From contig WXYP01000002.1 in assembly GCA_009901575.1 (NCBI GenBank), positions 682,001 to 746,000 of the forward strand: a stretch of DNA of 64,000 bases. The letters run 5' to 3'. Every line of letters begins with the position of its first letter. Positions within the stretch are counted from its first letter, which is position 1. Source of the stretch: Flavobacteriaceae bacterium R38. GTDB taxonomy: Bacteria > Bacteroidota > Bacteroidia > Flavobacteriales > Flavobacteriaceae. The notes beneath the pieces were generated by a model. That model saw only the letters and a list, made by a program, of their open reading frames with translations, was not told the origin of the DNA and searched no databases. Made by a program: the position numbers and the translations under genes. Shown one piece after another: positions 1 through 10,632 of this stretch.

Positions 1-943
1 TCTCTTGTGTCTTAGCATATTCAAACGCAAGCCCCACAAATTCAACATTGTCAGGTTTTCTGTTTTTATAATAATCAACATAATATTTGGTTTCATCCAG
101 GCAATTAGGACACCATGTTCCAAAAATTTGTACTACAACTACTTTATCTTTAAATATTTCATCTTCTAAAGAAATTATATCTCCGTTTACATTTGGGAAA
201 TTAAAAGCTAATTTTTCATAACCTTCTTTTAGAAAGGTAAGAGAATCTGCATCTGGTAACTCATAATCGGCATTAATTTTAGCAACAAATGGTTCTCTAA
301 AATGATTTCCTGAATAAAATGTTCCGTTGAGTGTAGTGTCAGTCACTTTTGCTTCAAATAAAAAAGCATGAGCTCCATCAAACGTAGATAATTTCAAAGA
401 ATCTCCATCTACTACCCCTTCCAAATAGCGATAATCCCCTGTCGTAGTTCTGAATGTTCCCGTTACTTTATTTTTTTCCTGATTGAAAATTCCTTTTGCA
501 ATGTATTCATCTCCCTCTATCCCCGGACTAAAAACGGTTTCCCAGTTTCCTGATATATCAACATTCGAATCTGAAGCTGCAACAAAGCGAGCATCATCAG
601 ATAAATTTGCTGTAAAAGGAACTATACGGTCTAAAGAAGATTTAATAAACTCTCCCGAAATGCTTGTAGAAGTGTATGTTCCTTCTATGTACCCTTCAAA
701 AACAGGCATTTTTATGAGTATTGAATCACCTTCTAAAGTAATCTCGTCTACTTCAATCTCTTCTTCAGCGTTAAATATCCTGATTGTTTGCGCTTCTGTT
801 ACCTCAAAAACAAAAGGGAGGTATTTATTTTCTTCAACTTCTAGTTTTGCTTTCCATCTTCCGGTTTCTAATGTGATCTCGGTTACATTGTTTTTACAGG
901 AAAAAAGCAATATCAATGTCAAAAATACAGTAGTAATACGCAT
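1..943 (-). CDS. TlpA-type thioredoxin-like lipoprotein, C-terminus cut off by window edge
   Basis: The gene runs leftwards off the window, so only about 314 residues are visible. It starts at ATG 943 with a hydrophobic leader ending in FSC (Cys16), a lipoprotein signal. A beta-rich region of roughly 240 residues follows, rich in short threonine/glycine strands. A thioredoxin-like fold then begins, with the motif GTWCPNC (Cys278 and Cys281), the CxxC of TlpA/ResA-type disulfide reductases. Such proteins act in the periplasm, reducing or isomerising disulfides, often for cytochrome maturation, but the partner cannot be told here. It is divergent from pheT. The start and lipobox are clear; the product name rests on the CxxC and the surrounding fold. 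Confidence 0.8.
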   Translation of the reverse strand, partial: MRITTVFLTLILLFSCKNNVTEITLETGRWKAKLEVEENKYLPFVFEVTEAQTIRIFNAEEEIEVDEITLEGDSILIKMPVFEGYIEGTYTSTSISGEFIKSSLDRIVPFTANLSDDARFVAASDSNVDISGNWETVFSPGIEGDEYIAKGIFNQEKNKVTGTFRTTTGDYRYLEGVVDGDSLKLSTFDGAHAFLFEAKVTDTTLNGTFYSGNHFREPFVAKINADYELPDADSLTFLKEGYEKLAFNFPNVNGDIISLEDEIFKDKVVVVQIFGTWCPNCLDETKYYVDYYKNRKPDNVEFVGLAFEYAKTQE

Positions 944-1032
944 AATAATCGGGTGTTCTGATAATAATTAAGCTCCAAAATTACATCATAAAAATTAAAG
1001 TCACGAATGTTCACAAAGAGAGCCTATATTGT

Positions 1033-1040
1033 TATCTTTG
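1033..1040 (+). promoter_or_regulatory. Bacteroidota -7 promoter element upstream of pheT
   Basis: The sequence TATCTTTG matches the Bacteroidota -7 consensus TAnnTTTG and lies 72 bases before the pheT start. About 20 bases upstream is TTC at 1010-1012, a near match to the -33 TTG. The element is inferred from sequence only. Confidence 0.4.
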
Positions 1041-1112
1041 CGCTTCTGTTAAATTATTGAACATTTAAAATAACTGAAGGCTAATCAGTTTATTTATTAA
1101 TATTATATATCG

Positions 1113-3539
1113 ATGAAAATATCATATAACTGGCTAAAGCAGTTTATTGAAATAGATTGGGACGCAGAAAAAACTGCAGAGTTACTTACCGATTTAGGTT
1201 TGGAAGTAGAGGGTATTGAAACCTTCGAATCTGTAAAAGGCGGATTAAAAGGTGTGGTAATTGGTCATGTAATATCATGTGAAAAACACGCTAATGCAGA
1301 TAAGCTAAAGCTGACTAAGGTAGATTTAGGGAATGGTGAACCTGTACAAATTGTCTGTGGCGCACCTAATGTTGCTCAAGGACAGAAAGTACCTGTAGCT
1401 ACTATTGGTACAGAGTTATATGATGCGGATGGGAATGTGTGGAAAATTAAAAAAGGAAAAATTCGCGGAGAAGAATCTCACGGAATGATTTGTGCAGAAG
1501 ATGAATTAGGATTAGGTACAAGTCACGATGGAATAATGATCCTGGATGACGCATTAATTCCAGGTACTCCGGCAAGTGAAGTATTTGAAATAGAAAACGA
1601 CCATGTATTTGAAATAGGTCTCACCCCTAACAGAGCAGATGCGATGAGTCATTTTGGAGTAGCAAGAGATTTAAAGGCAGGATTAATTCAGAAAAAAATA
1701 AATACTTCTTTAATTACTCCTTCGTTAAGTAATTTCAAAGTTGATAACAGGACATTAAAGATAGATGTTGAACTAAAAGATAAAGATTTATCGCCTCGAT
1801 ATTGTGGAGTAACTATTTCAGGATTAAAAGTTAAAGATTCTCCTGAATGGCTTCAAAACAGATTGAAAGCAATCGGTTTAAGCCCCATAAATAATGTAGT
1901 GGATGCGACTAATTATGTCTTGCATGAACTCGGTCAGCCTCTACACGCTTTTGATGCTAATAAAATAGAAGGGCAGAAAATTATCGTCAAAACTTTAAAG
2001 AAAGGAACTAAATTTACAACCCTGGATGAGGTAGAACGTACGCTTCATGAAGATGATCTTATGATTTGTGATACTGAAAAGCCTCTGTGTATAGCAGGTG
2101 TTTTTGGCGGAATTAATTCTGGAGTTGACGAAACTACTACTGCAATTTTCTTAGAAAGTGCATATTTCAATCCGGTCTCTGTTCGTAAGACTGCAAAACG
2201 TCACGGATTAAATACTGATGCATCTTTTCGTTTCGAAAGAGGAATCGATATCAATAATGTAGAATACGCCCTTACTCGTGCTGCATTACTTATTCAACAG
2301 ATCGCAGGAGGAGAGATTACCAGTGAGATTGTTGATCTTTTCCCTAAGAAACAAGAAGATTTTCAGGTTTTCTTATCTTATGAAAAAGTAGACAAACTTA
2401 TAGGGCAAAAAATACCGGAAGAAATAATCCGTAATATATTGACTTCACTTGATATCAAAATCAACAATATTACAGAATCAGGGATGGGTTTAACCATTCC
2501 TTCTTATAGAGTAGATGTACAACGTGAAGTAGATGTTATTGAAGAAATTTTAAGAGTTTACGGGTATAACAATATTGATTTTTCAGAAAAATTAAGTGCT
2601 TCTATTTCCAATGCTTCAAGGTTTGAAGATTATAAAATTCAGAACATTGTTTCAGATCAGTTAATAGCTCAAGGTTTTTATGAGACACTTTCTAATTCAC
2701 TTACAACAGGAGATTATACAAAATTAAGTGATCAGTTAAATGAAGCACATAACGTATCAATGCTAAATCCTTTAAGTAATGATTTGGCTGTTATGAGGCA
2801 ATCCTTATTATTTTCTTCATTAGAAGCCACTATTTTTAATATCAATCGAAAAAGAAGTGATTTAAAATTATTTGAGTTCGGGAAGACATATCACTCTTAT
2901 GAAAGTGGTCGTACAGAAGAAAAACATCTAGCGATAACTATTACCGGAAACAGAGGATTAACACATTGGAATACTAATAAAAAAGCAACCGATTTCTTTT
3001 ACCTGAAAGGAATTATTACATCCATATTAGATCGTTTAGGGATCAAAAAAATTAAATCGGTTCCATTTAAAAAGGATATTTTTTCTGAAGGATTGGCCTT
3101 TGCTGTTAAAAAGACCCGATTGGTTGAATTCGGACTTCTCAAAAAGCGTATTTTAAAGGATTTTGATATCAAACAAGAAGTATTGTATGCTGATTTTAAC
3201 TGGGATGCTATTCTTGAAATAATAAAACACAATAAGATACAATTCACAGAGATTTCCAAATTCCCGGAAGTAAAGAGAGATTTTGCTTTACTTATAGATG
3301 AGGAAGTCACTTTTGAAGCTATCTATGAAATTGCCGTTCAAAGTGATAAGAATCTGCTAAAAGAAGTTAGCTTATTTGATGTTTATCAAGGTGATAATCT
3401 ACCCGAAGGTAAAAAAAGTTATGCAGTAAGCTTTACACTTCAAAACGAAAATCAAACACTTACTGATAAACAAATAGATAAACTTATGAATAAGTTACAG
3501 CAAAATTTTGAAAACAAACTAGGAGCTGAACTTAGATAA
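1113..3539 (+). CDS. pheT: Phenylalanine--tRNA ligase beta subunit
   Basis: This is the beta chain of the heterotetrameric phenylalanyl-tRNA synthetase, which charges tRNA-Phe in the cytoplasm. The 808-residue length is normal for the long bacterial form. It opens with MKISYNWLKQFI, the usual start of the family. Residues ~40-150 form the tRNA-binding OB fold, followed by the B3/B4 editing domain (~210-380, with NNVVDATNYV and LGQPLHAFD), the B5 domain (~400-475) and a C-terminal FDX-ACB anticodon-binding domain (from ~715, beginning FPEVKRDFALL). The alpha subunit gene is not in the window, so pheS and pheT are unlinked here. A hairpin terminator follows directly. Confidence 0.97.
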   Translation: MKISYNWLKQFIEIDWDAEKTAELLTDLGLEVEGIETFESVKGGLKGVVIGHVISCEKHANADKLKLTKVDLGNGEPVQIVCGAPNVAQGQKVPVATIGTELYDADGNVWKIKKGKIRGEESHGMICAEDELGLGTSHDGIMILDDALIPGTPASEVFEIENDHVFEIGLTPNRADAMSHFGVARDLKAGLIQKKINTSLITPSLSNFKVDNRTLKIDVELKDKDLSPRYCGVTISGLKVKDSPEWLQNRLKAIGLSPINNVVDATNYVLHELGQPLHAFDANKIEGQKIIVKTLKKGTKFTTLDEVERTLHEDDLMICDTEKPLCIAGVFGGINSGVDETTTAIFLESAYFNPVSVRKTAKRHGLNTDASFRFERGIDINNVEYALTRAALLIQQIAGGEITSEIVDLFPKKQEDFQVFLSYEKVDKLIGQKIPEEIIRNILTSLDIKINNITESGMGLTIPSYRVDVQREVDVIEEILRVYGYNNIDFSEKLSASISNASRFEDYKIQNIVSDQLIAQGFYETLSNSLTTGDYTKLSDQLNEAHNVSMLNPLSNDLAVMRQSLLFSSLEATIFNINRKRSDLKLFEFGKTYHSYESGRTEEKHLAITITGNRGLTHWNTNKKATDFFYLKGIITSILDRLGIKKIKSVPFKKDIFSEGLAFAVKKTRLVEFGLLKKRILKDFDIKQEVLYADFNWDAILEIIKHNKIQFTEISKFPEVKRDFALLIDEEVTFEAIYEIAVQSDKNLLKEVSLFDVYQGDNLPEGKKSYAVSFTLQNENQTLTDKQIDKLMNKLQQNFENKLGAELR

Positions 3540-3575
3540 AATCTTTATTTATTGATAAAATTCTATATTTAAAAT

Positions 3576-3608
3576 ATTCCGGTTCTTAAAAAAGAGCTGG
3601 AATTTTTT
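3576..3608 (+). terminator. Rho-independent terminator after pheT
   Basis: A 12-bp stem with two G-U pairs (ATTCCGGTTCTT against AAGAGCTGGAAT, loop AAAA) is followed by a run of T. It begins 37 bases after the pheT stop. Confidence 0.75.
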
Positions 3609-3766
3609 ATGCTAATAAAGCTGTTTATAAAAAAAAATTAGCTCTTATTTTTTTTGCTACTTTTTTATTTATTTTTAGGCAACTCATTCTAACAGTTCGA
3701 GTTACTGTAAGGATGATGTTTACAATACCATCATTTTAATTATATTTTAACCTAATACAATAAGAA

Positions 3767-4012
3767 ATGAGTGGAGCAAATCAAGGGCTTAAAAACATAT
3801 TTGTAGGATCTACCGTTTCGTCTCAATTAATTCAATCACGATTAGAAGAGATCGGGATTGTCGTCATTGTAAAAGATCATTTTCACTCGGGAAATATCGC
3901 TGGCTTTGCCGGAGATATTCCTGAGAATTTAGAATTATATGTTCGTGAAGATGAATTTATCAACGCCAATGAGGTGATCAATCAATTAATAAAAGAAGGA
4001 AAGCTGGAATAA
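3767..4012 (+). CDS. DUF2007-family small protein
   Basis: This 81-residue protein has the pattern of the DUF2007 (putative signal transducing) family: FVGSTVSSQLIQSRLEEIGI near the N-terminus, then a central GFAGDIPENLELYVREDE segment and a closing helix. The family is small, soluble and of unproven function; its fold resembles ACT/PII-like modules. No signal peptide or membrane segment is visible. The gene stands alone between pheT and a convergent ABC-F gene. The preceding 227 bases hold the pheT terminator and otherwise AT-rich DNA without an obvious gene. Confidence 0.8.
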   Translation: MSGANQGLKNIFVGSTVSSQLIQSRLEEIGIVVIVKDHFHSGNIAGFAGDIPENLELYVREDEFINANEVINQLIKEGKLE

Positions 4013-4030
4013 TCAACTATCCCAGCTTTT
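4000..4030. terminator. Hairpin between convergent genes, overlapping the DUF2007 stop
   Basis: AAAGCTGG (4000-4007) pairs with CCAGCTTT (4022-4029) across a 14-base loop, with further T after. The left arm lies inside the last codons of the DUF2007 gene. The hairpin may end transcription in both directions, although the loop is long. Confidence 0.45.
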
Positions 4031-4053
4031 CAATGCAGTTATTTTTATTTTTT

Positions 4054-5685
<1,632 letters not shown>

Positions 5686-5883
5686 TTATATTTTTCTTTA
5701 TTTTTAAACTTTGCGCAAAAGTACTAAATTAAGCGTTAAAAAAGCTATGTTAACAACAATCTAATTAACGTTTTTGAAAGTTTTTTAACGTGGTCTTAAC
5801 ATGATGTATTTCTGTGCTTTATTAGATTTGTTATTACGTCAAAACATAGTTTTAATTAAACTATAAAGAGAATTAAGTCATAT

Positions 5884-7287
5884 ATGAAATTATTACTATC
5901 AGCATTTTTAATTTTAATAGCTTTTAGTTGTGCCCCAAAAAAGAAATCTTCAGATACTTATTTTGGGGGAGAGATTATAAATCCTATCAATTCATATGTT
6001 CTGTTGTTCAAAAATGAAAAATTGATAGATACTATCGATCTCGATGAAAAAAATCGATTTATTTACAAGTTTGAAGAGAATAATGTTGAAGAAGGATTAT
6101 ACACATTTACTCATAGAGAACGTCAGTATGTCATCATTGAAGAAGGCGACAGTATTCTCATGCGATTAAATACCTTGTATTTTGATGAATCATTGGTGTT
6201 TACAGGTAATGGTGCAGAAAAGAATAATTTTCTCATTGAAATGTATCTTGTCAATGAAGATGAAAAAGATCTTGTTTCAAAATATTATCCATTAGAAGTT
6301 GACGATTTTAATCATAAAATGGATTCGTTAAGAGCTATTAAGTTTGATGAATACGACGACTTGGTTTCTACGTTTGAGCTTTCAGAGCATTCAAAAGACA
6401 TTACCAAATCAAGCATTGATTTTGTGTATTACAAATTCAAGGAGGTTTATCCCTACATGCATAAAGAATCTAAAACACTTGGGGAATTAGAATACCTTCC
6501 GGAGGATTTTTATGCATATCGAAAAGATTTAAACTTAAATGATGCCAGACTTAGCTATTTTGGACCTTATTTAAGGTTCTTGATTGATCATTTCAATAAT
6601 TTATCATATCATGAATGTAAAAAAGAATGTGGAGAAGAAATTAACATAGAAAGATCACTGCATTTCAATTCACATAAAATAAAGTTAATTGACAGCTTAG
6701 TAAAAGAGAAAGAGGTTAGAGATAATTTATACCGTTATATTGCATATGGTTATTTACAGCAAGGCAAGAAAAACCCAAAAGCCAATAAAAAGTTTATTGC
6801 CATGCTCAATAAATACTCAAAAGATAATATTTATCTGGATGACATTAACGATTTATACGCTTCTATTGAAAAATTACAAAAAGGGAATACCATTCCAAAA
6901 GTTTCTTTGGTAAAAGCAAATGGGGTTATTACTTCATCCAAAAGTGTAATTAAGAAAAACACTACTTATTATTTCTGGACTATGAATCAAAAGAATCATA
7001 TGAAGAATATTAATAACCGGGTTAAAGAATTAAAAGAAAAATATCCTTCTCATAACTTTATTGGAATCAATATTAATACAGACCAGGACAAATGGCTAAA
7101 TACAGTTAAACATCTGAAACTAGATGAAGATTCACAATACAGATGTGTTAGTTTTAATGAAATCAGCAAAAAATTTGTCATCGATAGGATTAACAAAGTT
7201 TTGATTGTAGATGAAAATGGACTTATCATTGATGGCTTTTCAGATATCTTCAATCCTAAGTATGAAAAAACACTAAGTAGCCTGTAA
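5884..7287 (+). CDS. Lipoprotein with Cys-less thioredoxin-like C-terminal domain
   Basis: A leader ending in AFSC (Cys16) marks a lipoprotein. Residues ~25-115 resemble the DUF4369-like beta domain often found in front of TlpA domains in Bacteroidota. A charged helical stretch with no recognised domain follows. The last ~110 residues look like a thioredoxin fold: a YYFWTMNQKN strand-loop where WCxxC should stand, then FIGININTD and a C-terminal VDENGLIIDGF strand. The redox cysteines are absent, so disulfide chemistry is unlikely. The protein is probably periplasmic or outer-membrane anchored with a binding role. It is a single gene ending in a strong terminator. The fold is inferred; function is unknown. 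Confidence 0.7.
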   Translation: MKLLLSAFLILIAFSCAPKKKSSDTYFGGEIINPINSYVLLFKNEKLIDTIDLDEKNRFIYKFEENNVEEGLYTFTHRERQYVIIEEGDSILMRLNTLYFDESLVFTGNGAEKNNFLIEMYLVNEDEKDLVSKYYPLEVDDFNHKMDSLRAIKFDEYDDLVSTFELSEHSKDITKSSIDFVYYKFKEVYPYMHKESKTLGELEYLPEDFYAYRKDLNLNDARLSYFGPYLRFLIDHFNNLSYHECKKECGEEINIERSLHFNSHKIKLIDSLVKEKEVRDNLYRYIAYGYLQQGKKNPKANKKFIAMLNKYSKDNIYLDDINDLYASIEKLQKGNTIPKVSLVKANGVITSSKSVIKKNTTYYFWTMNQKNHMKNINNRVKELKEKYPSHNFIGININTDQDKWLNTVKHLKLDEDSQYRCVSFNEISKKFVIDRINKVLIVDENGLIIDGFSDIFNPKYEKTLSSL

Positions 7288-7305
7288 AGAGACGTTACCC
7301 TAAAT

Positions 7306-7337
7306 AAAAAAGATTGTCTTTTGAGACAATCTTTTTT
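7306..7337. terminator. Bidirectional terminator
   Basis: A perfect 14-bp stem, AAAAAAGATTGTCT against AGACAATCTTTTTT, has a 4-base loop between two convergent genes. The A and T runs on either side would serve both strands. Confidence 0.9.
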
Positions 7338-7363
7338 GTATTTAAATATTATTGTGTTTTATA

Positions 7364-8017
7364 CTAATTCCCTTTTTTATAATCAGCTAAAAACTTCTCA
7401 AGACCAATATCTGTTAATGGATGTTTTGCTAAACCTGTTATAGATGATAATGGTCCGGTCATTACATCTGCACCTATTTTAGCACATTCAATAACATGCA
7501 TCGTATGTCTGACAGAAGCTGCTAATATTTCTGTTTGAAAATTATAATTATCATATACTTCACGGATTTCTGAGATCAAATTTAATCCATCAGTAGAGAT
7601 ATCATCCAGTCTACCAATAAAAGGAGAAACATAAGTCGCTCCGGCTTTTGCTGCCAATATAGCTTGTCCAACAGAAAAAACTAAAGTACAATTGGTTTTA
7701 ATTCCGTTGTCTGCAAAATGTTTAATAGCTTTTATACCTTCCAATATCATTGGTACTTTTACTATAATTTGCGGATGAAGTTCGGCTAGCTCCTCTCCTT
7801 CTTTCACCATCCCTTCAAAATCAGTTGAAATAACTTCGGCAGAAACATCTCCATCAACTATATTACAAATATCTACATAGTGTTTTAGGATATTTTCTCT
7901 CCCTGTTATTCCTTCTTTTGCCATTAAAGAAGGGTTTGTAGTTACTCCGTCAAGAATACCAAGTGATTGTGCTTCTTTAATCTGATCTAGATTAGCCGTA
8001 TCAATAAAAAATTTCAT
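7364..8017 (-). CDS. fsa: Fructose-6-phosphate aldolase / transaldolase-type protein
   Basis: This is a 217-residue member of the short transaldolase subfamily (FSA/TalC), a cytosolic TIM barrel. The start [10 protein letters not shown] and the motif GVTTNPSL (24-31) are typical. Lys87 in IIVKVPM is the Schiff-base lysine. The C-terminal [13 protein letters not shown] is also family-like. Sequence alone does not separate true fructose-6-phosphate aldolase from transaldolase activity (sedoheptulose-7-P/glyceraldehyde-3-P exchange); in Bacteroidota this gene is often the only transaldolase. It lies downstream of, and in the same direction as, the SDR gene, with a 43-base gap. Confidence 0.88.
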   Translation of the reverse strand: MKFFIDTANLDQIKEAQSLGILDGVTTNPSLMAKEGITGRENILKHYVDICNIVDGDVSAEVISTDFEGMVKEGEELAELHPQIIVKVPMILEGIKAIKHFADNGIKTNCTLVFSVGQAILAAKAGATYVSPFIGRLDDISTDGLNLISEIREVYDNYNFQTEILAASVRHTMHVIECAKIGADVMTGPLSSITGLAKHPLTDIGLEKFLADYKKGN

Positions 8018-8060
8018 TTTAGAATGTTATTAAGTAATATGATTTAATTTGTTTGCAAAT

Positions 8061-8867
8061 CTACAATTTATAATGATTACGCAAGAGTTTCTCATAAGTT
8101 TTATCTGGTAAGATTCTTTTTAAAACTATAGAGAATCGCTGTAAAAACTCGCCAACTTTATAATGAACTTTGGGTTTGTCTGTTGTGATTATCTTATGAA
8201 TCATGCGTGCAACATCTACCGGGTCTCCTCCTTTATTCACTTGACTATTCATCAACTCTAAAGTATTAGAATATGTTTTTTTATAAGGAGAATTATTTTC
8301 AACAGGAGAATGAAAACGTGAAGAAGCAATATTAGTTACAAAGTCACCCGGAGCTACATTTGTCATTTTAATACCAAAATCAGAAACTTCCATTCGCATA
8401 GCTTCCGTAATCATTTCCAGGGCACTTTTAGTAGCAGAATAAACACCTCGATACGGTAGTCCCATATAACCGGCAATTGATGTTATGTTTATAATCAATC
8501 CGTTCTTTGCTTCCCGCATATGCGGAATAACACTTTTCATGACACTAATAGGTCCGTATAAATTGGTCTGAAAAGCCTTGTGTATTTCCTCCTGGGGAGT
8601 TTCTTCTATAGGTCCGGTAATTCCTATTCCTGCATTATTAATTAAAACATCTATTCTCCCTTCTTCATTAATAACATGAGTTATTCCATTGGTTATAGAC
8701 GATAGATCATTGACATCCAGTTCTATTAAATTAAAAGCATCAAAATCTATTAATTTCTCCGGATTTCTACTGGTACCGTAAACTTTAAATCCTTTCTCTT
8801 TTAGATATATGCCTATTGCTTTTCCTATTCCAGAAGAACCACCGGTTATTAAAACAACTTTTGACAT
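8061..8867 (-). CDS. Short-chain dehydrogenase/reductase (SDR)
   Basis: A classical SDR of 268 residues. TGGSSGIG (8-15) binds the dinucleotide, NNAG is the central strand motif, and YxxxK (in YSATK) with an upstream Ser in ITSIAG is the catalytic set. The C-terminal region (~200-268) is longer and basic, as in SDRs that act on lipids or sterol-like substrates near membranes; this is only an impression. ATG 8867 is taken as the start because the frame extends only three codons further, to a TTG at 8876. The SRP RNA lies immediately upstream on the same strand. The substrate cannot be told. Confidence 0.88.
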   Translation of the reverse strand: MSKVVLITGGSSGIGKAIGIYLKEKGFKVYGTSRNPEKLIDFDAFNLIELDVNDLSSITNGITHVINEEGRIDVLINNAGIGITGPIEETPQEEIHKAFQTNLYGPISVMKSVIPHMREAKNGLIINITSIAGYMGLPYRGVYSATKSALEMITEAMRMEVSDFGIKMTNVAPGDFVTNIASSRFHSPVENNSPYKKTYSNTLELMNSQVNKGGDPVDVARMIHKIITTDKPKVHYKVGEFLQRFSIVLKRILPDKTYEKLLRNHYKL

Positions 8868-8938
8868 AATTTTCAACTATTAAATCCGTGCAAATAAACA
8901 ATAAAAAATTAGAGAAAAAAAAGGAAAGTTAATTGTAC

Positions 8939-9041
8939 AAAAAAAGGCAAGCTACCTACATCGCACCGCTACAACCGCTTACCCTTGCTGCGTTCCCACC
9001 CTGGGGGATTCTGCAGGAGCTAGTCGTGTAGGACTTGCCGG
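8939..9041 (-). ncRNA. ffs: Signal recognition particle RNA (small, 4.5S type)
   Basis: On the minus strand the region folds into one long hairpin. The ends GGCAAG (9034-9039, read in reverse complement) and CTTGCC close the stem, and the middle carries CAGGGTGGGAACGCAGCAAG, the conserved apical and symmetric loop (GGAA-type tetraloop plus AGCA side) bound by Ffh. A run of seven T on the minus strand follows the stem and would end transcription. A matching promoter sits just upstream. The RNA works with Ffh in co-translational membrane targeting. Confidence 0.92.
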
Positions 9042-9044
9042 GTG

Positions 9045-9074
9045 CAAAGATACAATCTTTTAAAGTTTTGCCAA
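9045..9074 (-). promoter_or_regulatory. Bacteroidota sigma-A type promoter of the SRP RNA
   Basis: On the minus strand TTG (9072-9074) is followed after 19 bases by TATCTTTG (9045-9052), matching the -33 TTG and -7 TAnnTTTG consensus. The 5' end of the SRP RNA hairpin begins about four bases later, as expected for a start site. Confidence 0.8.
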
Positions 9075-9128
9075 GTATTTTTTAATCTTAATTTAGTTAG
9101 TTAAATTGCTTTAAATAATTTATTAACC

Positions 9129-10172
9129 ATGAATTTTCCTAAGTCGTTAGTTTTAAATTTTTTAGCGCTAATTATTATATCCTGTAACGGAAATATTGCC
9201 GAAAAAAATAATTTTTCTATTGTAATAGATGCTGATAAAAAGCAGTTTCAGCTGCATGATGAAGTTCCTATAAGCATAAAAAATTCAAAAAAACTAAAGA
9301 TTAATTCAGTATCATATCAGATAGGTAAGATAGATTTAAAAATAATTGACGGTAAAATAAAATTGGAAGGTGTTCCGCTTGGGAAACAACAATTAGATGC
9401 AACAATATCTTATAACGGAAAATCTGAAACAGTTTCTAAAAAGATAACGATTCTATCTGATAAAGCTCCTCAGATATACAGTTATGAAATTATTGAAGAA
9501 TATCCGCATGATATCAATGCTTATACTCAAGGCCTTGAATTCAAAAATGATACTTTATATGAGAGTACCGGGAGAAACGGACAGTCTTCCCTAAGGAAGG
9601 TAGATTTTAAAACAGGGACTGTCTTAAAAAAGATAGATTTGGATAATACGTATTTTGGAGAAGGGATTACCATTTTAAATGATAAGATTTACCAACTAAC
9701 CTGGCAAAATAATAAAGGATTTGTCTACAATCTCAGTAATTTTGAAAAAACAGGAAGTTTTGTCTATGGAAAAAGTGCTGAAGGATGGGGATTGTGTAAT
9801 GACGGACAAAAAATCTACAAAAGTGACGGAACAGAAAAAATATGGATTCTGGATCCTGACTCATTGATTGAGCAAAATTATATTCAAACCGTTACCAATT
9901 CTTCTATTTTTTCTAAAGCTAACGAATTGGAATATGCCAATGGAAAAATTTACGCGAATAGCTATCAAAAAGACGGGGTAATGATTATCAATCCCAGCAC
10001 AGGAGCTATCGAAGGCGTTATAGATTTCAGGAAACTCAAAGCAAAAGTGACCAAACACAATGATCTCGATGTACTTAACGGAATTGCTTATCATCCGGAG
10101 AGAAAAACATTTTTCATTACAGGTAAAAACTGGGATAAACTTTTTGAAGTTAAAATTGTCGAAAAACAATAG
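9129..10172 (+). CDS. Glutaminyl-peptide cyclotransferase (glutamine cyclotransferase) lipoprotein
   Basis: A 347-residue exported protein; the leader ends in IISC (Cys19), a lipobox. After an N-terminal beta domain (~25-115) comes the five-bladed propeller of plant/bacterial-type glutaminyl cyclotransferases, recognised by HDINAYTQGLEF, LYESTGRNGQS, FGEGIT and a late LNGIAYHPERKTFFITGKNW. These enzymes turn N-terminal Gln into pyroglutamate. In Bacteroidota the modification is common on exported proteins, so envelope proteins are plausible substrates; that is inference. The next gene starts nine bases downstream and is probably co-transcribed. Confidence 0.88.
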   Translation: MNFPKSLVLNFLALIIISCNGNIAEKNNFSIVIDADKKQFQLHDEVPISIKNSKKLKINSVSYQIGKIDLKIIDGKIKLEGVPLGKQQLDATISYNGKSETVSKKITILSDKAPQIYSYEIIEEYPHDINAYTQGLEFKNDTLYESTGRNGQSSLRKVDFKTGTVLKKIDLDNTYFGEGITILNDKIYQLTWQNNKGFVYNLSNFEKTGSFVYGKSAEGWGLCNDGQKIYKSDGTEKIWILDPDSLIEQNYIQTVTNSSIFSKANELEYANGKIYANSYQKDGVMIINPSTGAIEGVIDFRKLKAKVTKHNDLDVLNGIAYHPERKTFFITGKNWDKLFEVKIVEKQ

Positions 10173-10181
10173 CCCGAATTT

Positions 10182-10574
10182 GTGAAAATCTATACCAAAG
10201 AAATTGTTGTAAAAGAAAGCGATCTGGATGAAATGCAGCATGTCAATAATGTTCAGTATTTATATTGGGTACAGGATGCTGCAAAAGAACATTGGCAAAA
10301 ACTGGCATCAAAGACACTACAGGAAACATATTTGTGGGTAGTTTTAAATCATAATATAACATATAAGAATGCTGCCATCCTTAACGATAAGCTCATTATC
10401 AAAACTTATGTTAAGGAATCTTCGGGAGTAACTTCTGCTAGAATTGTTGAAATGTATGAAGCAGATTCTCAAAAACTGATTGTCAACACAGAAACCAAAT
10501 GGTGTCTATTAAATGCAAAAACGAAAAAACCTGTTAGAATTCCGGAAGAAATCATTCATCTTTTTCATAATTAA
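10182..10574 (+). CDS. Hot-dog fold acyl-CoA thioesterase (4HBT family)
   Basis: This 130-residue protein has the 4-hydroxybenzoyl-CoA thioesterase pattern: an N-terminal beta strand, the motif DLDEMQHVNNVQYLYW with Asp/Glu and the HVNN turn before the central helix, and three more strands ending in TKWCLLNAKTKKP. Such proteins hydrolyse acyl-CoA thioesters in the cytosol. The start is GTG at 10182, nine bases after the preceding stop; no nearer ATG is in frame. The substrate is not predictable. Confidence 0.85.
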   Translation: MKIYTKEIVVKESDLDEMQHVNNVQYLYWVQDAAKEHWQKLASKTLQETYLWVVLNHNITYKNAAILNDKLIIKTYVKESSGVTSARIVEMYEADSQKLIVNTETKWCLLNAKTKKPVRIPEEIIHLFHN

Positions 10575-10632
10575 GACTTGACATACTAATACATTAATTC
10601 TAAAGTTTTATTTTTACAAAAAGCGTTAATAA

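Noticed and set aside
483-971. 162-residue plus-strand ORF opposite the TlpA-like lipoprotein
   Set aside because: The minus-strand frame has a lipoprotein signal, CxxC motif and coding character; the plus-strand reading is its shadow with no family features.
3690-3740. Paired ATGATG/CATCAT and ACAGT/ACTGT arms before the DUF2007 gene
   Set aside because: They are short arms in AT-rich DNA and easily arise by chance; no T run or promoter element supports a function.
8868-8876. Three-codon N-terminal extension of the SDR from TTG 8876
   Set aside because: ATG 8867 begins directly at the conserved MSKVVLITGG segment, so the extension is unnecessary.
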